Program-made: the position numbers and the translations under genes
Shown here: one piece after another, positions 5,242 to 6,181 of the stretch
Layout of the letters: each line of letters starts with the position of its first letter
How positions within the stretch are numbered: the first letter of the stretch is position 1
Source: an uncultured Bacilli bacterium
Lineage (GTDB): Bacteria; Bacillota_I; Bacilli_A; RF39; UBA660
Direction: 5' to 3'
DNA length: 6,181 nt
Assembly: GCA_944351315.1 (NCBI GenBank)
Contig: CALVPL010000040.1
Coordinates: 1-6,181, forward strand
The notes under the pieces: model-generated
The model's input: only the letters and a program-made list of their open reading frames with translations
Database searches by the model: none
Told to the model about the DNA's origin: nothing

Positions 5242-6181
5242 ATGAAAAAAGGATTTACGTTAATAGAACTTTTAGCTGTTATAGCAATCATGGCTATTAT
5301 TTTGTTGATTGCTGTACCGGTATATAATGGAGTTCAAACAAGTGTTAAAGAAAGTATCTATCATTCTAAAATAGAAGAAGTTTTAGCAAAAGCTGAAGGA
5401 TATGCAAGTGAAACTAATTCATTTGTTTTTGATGTTAAAACATTGATTGAAAATGGATTATTAAGTGCTGATAATGAAGCGGGAGAGTTTAAAGATCCAA
5501 GAACCAATCGGGATATGAAATGTGATATTATCAATGTTTTGTATGAAAATAATCAATATGAAGCTCGTATTACAGAAAGTGAAACATGCTATGAACAAGA
5601 AGATTTAGAAAATCTATTTGGGATGGTTGAACTTATTTTATATAAAAGTGATGGAAGTGAAGTAGAAAAGTATGAAGGAACAGAATGGGTAAAAGAAAGA
5701 AATTTATATGTAGGCTATCGTTTTAAAGAAGAATATCAAAGTTATCAAGATAAAGTAAAGAAAATTATATGGACAGGAGAAGAAGAGAAAAGTTGTGAAG
5801 GAGAGAACTTAAGTACTTGTGAGAAATATGAAATTGTAACCGATCAAATAAAGAATGTAACCGTTCATTTAGAAATTACTGTTTTAGTAGACAATGTTGA
5901 GATTACAAGTAAAGTAAGTAAAACTATTCTTGTTGATTTACAAAATCCAAGTGTAGTAGAAGGAAGTGTCAATGTCAATAATGACATTACTACAAGTCAA
6001 GAAAGAAAAGTAGAATTTGAAATTAGTGATGGAGCAGGAAGTGGAATTAAAAGTTATAGTATAGTAAAGACCAAAAGTTGTAATACAGAAGAATATGAAA
6101 GAAATAAAACTGGAGCTACAGATGGCGTACAAAGTGTTTATTTAACCAATGGAACTTACTATATCTGTGTAGAAGATCAAG
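5242..6181 (+). CDS. Prepilin-signal surface protein with Ig-like repeat (3' partial)
   Basis: An open frame of at least 313 codons running off the right edge, with no stop in the window. It begins MKKGFTLIELLAVIAIMAII: a short basic leader, a prepilin-peptidase cleavage site after Gly4, mature Phe1 and Glu at +5, then a ~20-residue hydrophobic helix. This is the N-terminal methylation (type IV pilin/type II secretion pseudopilin) signature. After it come an amphipathic helix, a segment ENGLLSADNEAGEFKDP with Cys94 and Cys116 flanking a beta strand pair, a less familiar region with Cys185 and Cys193, and from about residue 233 an Ig-like repeat (VEFEISDGAGSGIKSYSIVK ... NGTYYICVED) with Cys280 and Cys309. 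The protein is much larger than a major pilin, so it is more likely a surface-displayed adhesin or minor component anchored by a pilin-type helix. No pilus assembly ATPase, platform protein or prepilin peptidase is in the window. The gene has its own promoter-like sequence and is unrelated to the preceding spore genes. Confidence 0.85.
   Translation, partial: MKKGFTLIELLAVIAIMAIILLIAVPVYNGVQTSVKESIYHSKIEEVLAKAEGYASETNSFVFDVKTLIENGLLSADNEAGEFKDPRTNRDMKCDIINVLYENNQYEARITESETCYEQEDLENLFGMVELILYKSDGSEVEKYEGTEWVKERNLYVGYRFKEEYQSYQDKVKKIIWTGEEEKSCEGENLSTCEKYEIVTDQIKNVTVHLEITVLVDNVEITSKVSKTILVDLQNPSVVEGSVNVNNDITTSQERKVEFEISDGAGSGIKSYSIVKTKSCNTEEYERNKTGATDGVQSVYLTNGTYYICVEDQ

Noticed and set aside
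5938..6132. 64-aa minus-strand ORF
   Set aside because: Antisense shadow of the Ig-like repeat in the pilin-signal gene, without a ribosome binding site.
1..6181. CRISPR array, tRNA/rRNA, insertion sequence ends, riboswitch
   Set aside because: I saw no regularly spaced repeats, cloverleaf, transposase-like frame with inverted ends, or long structured leader; longer untranslated gaps are only about 110-130 nt.

Overview
The window is AT-rich DNA (roughly 30% GC by eye) that uses the standard bacterial code: TGA ends a real gene at 3027-3029 and tryptophans are TGG. Short operons, strong AGGTGA/AGGAGG ribosome binding sites and a SpoVID/YsxE-like spore-coat gene pair point to a low-GC, endospore-forming Firmicute, probably a gut member of the Bacilli/Erysipelotrichia-RF39 kind. 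The taxonomic placement is inference; the spore pair is the best evidence.

Region 1 (1-922) is accessory and rearranged. It holds the C-terminal tail of a Fic-family protein, then a 41-residue ORF that looks like the start of a truncated gene. This runs, in another frame, into a headless C-terminal piece of a Cys/Asn-rich surface protein with a formylglycine-generating-enzyme-like motif (GIFDMSGGAIDYVMG) and a C-terminal SFRIILTP. A breakpoint is likely near position 300. A 14-bp inverted repeat at 922-971 can serve as a shared terminator with the convergent next gene.

Region 2 (931-2289, minus strand) is an intact phosphomannomutase/phosphoglucomutase of the ManB/AlgC type with all four active-site loops.

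Region 3 (2421-4977, plus strand) holds four genes. A single-pass membrane protein of 202 aa and an 85-aa cytosolic protein are joined by an ATGA overlap and closed by a hairpin terminator. They are followed by a SpoVID-like protein (SPOCS-like N-terminus, very acidic linker, C-terminal LysM) and a YsxE/CotS-like kinase-fold protein that overlaps it by 8 nt. In Bacillus subtilis spoVID and ysxE are also adjacent. Here the kinase-like protein has lost the catalytic residues and looks like a pseudokinase.

Region 4 (4939-6181) contains a 59-aa two-helix membrane protein on the minus strand, antisense to the end of the ysxE-like gene. Divergent from it is the start of a large surface protein with a class III (type IV prepilin) signal, MKKG|FTLIE, followed by Cys-bearing segments and an Ig-like repeat; it runs off the window. 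The headless fragment in region 1 and this pilin-like gene may belong to the same broad class of exported surface proteins, so the window could bracket a site where such genes are gained and lost.

I found no CRISPR array, tRNA, rRNA, insertion sequence or riboswitch. No gene-free stretch exceeds 300 bases. The clearest candidates for something undescribed are the 59-aa antisense membrane protein, the two unknown proteins upstream of spoVID, the pseudokinase and the chimeric junction at about 300.
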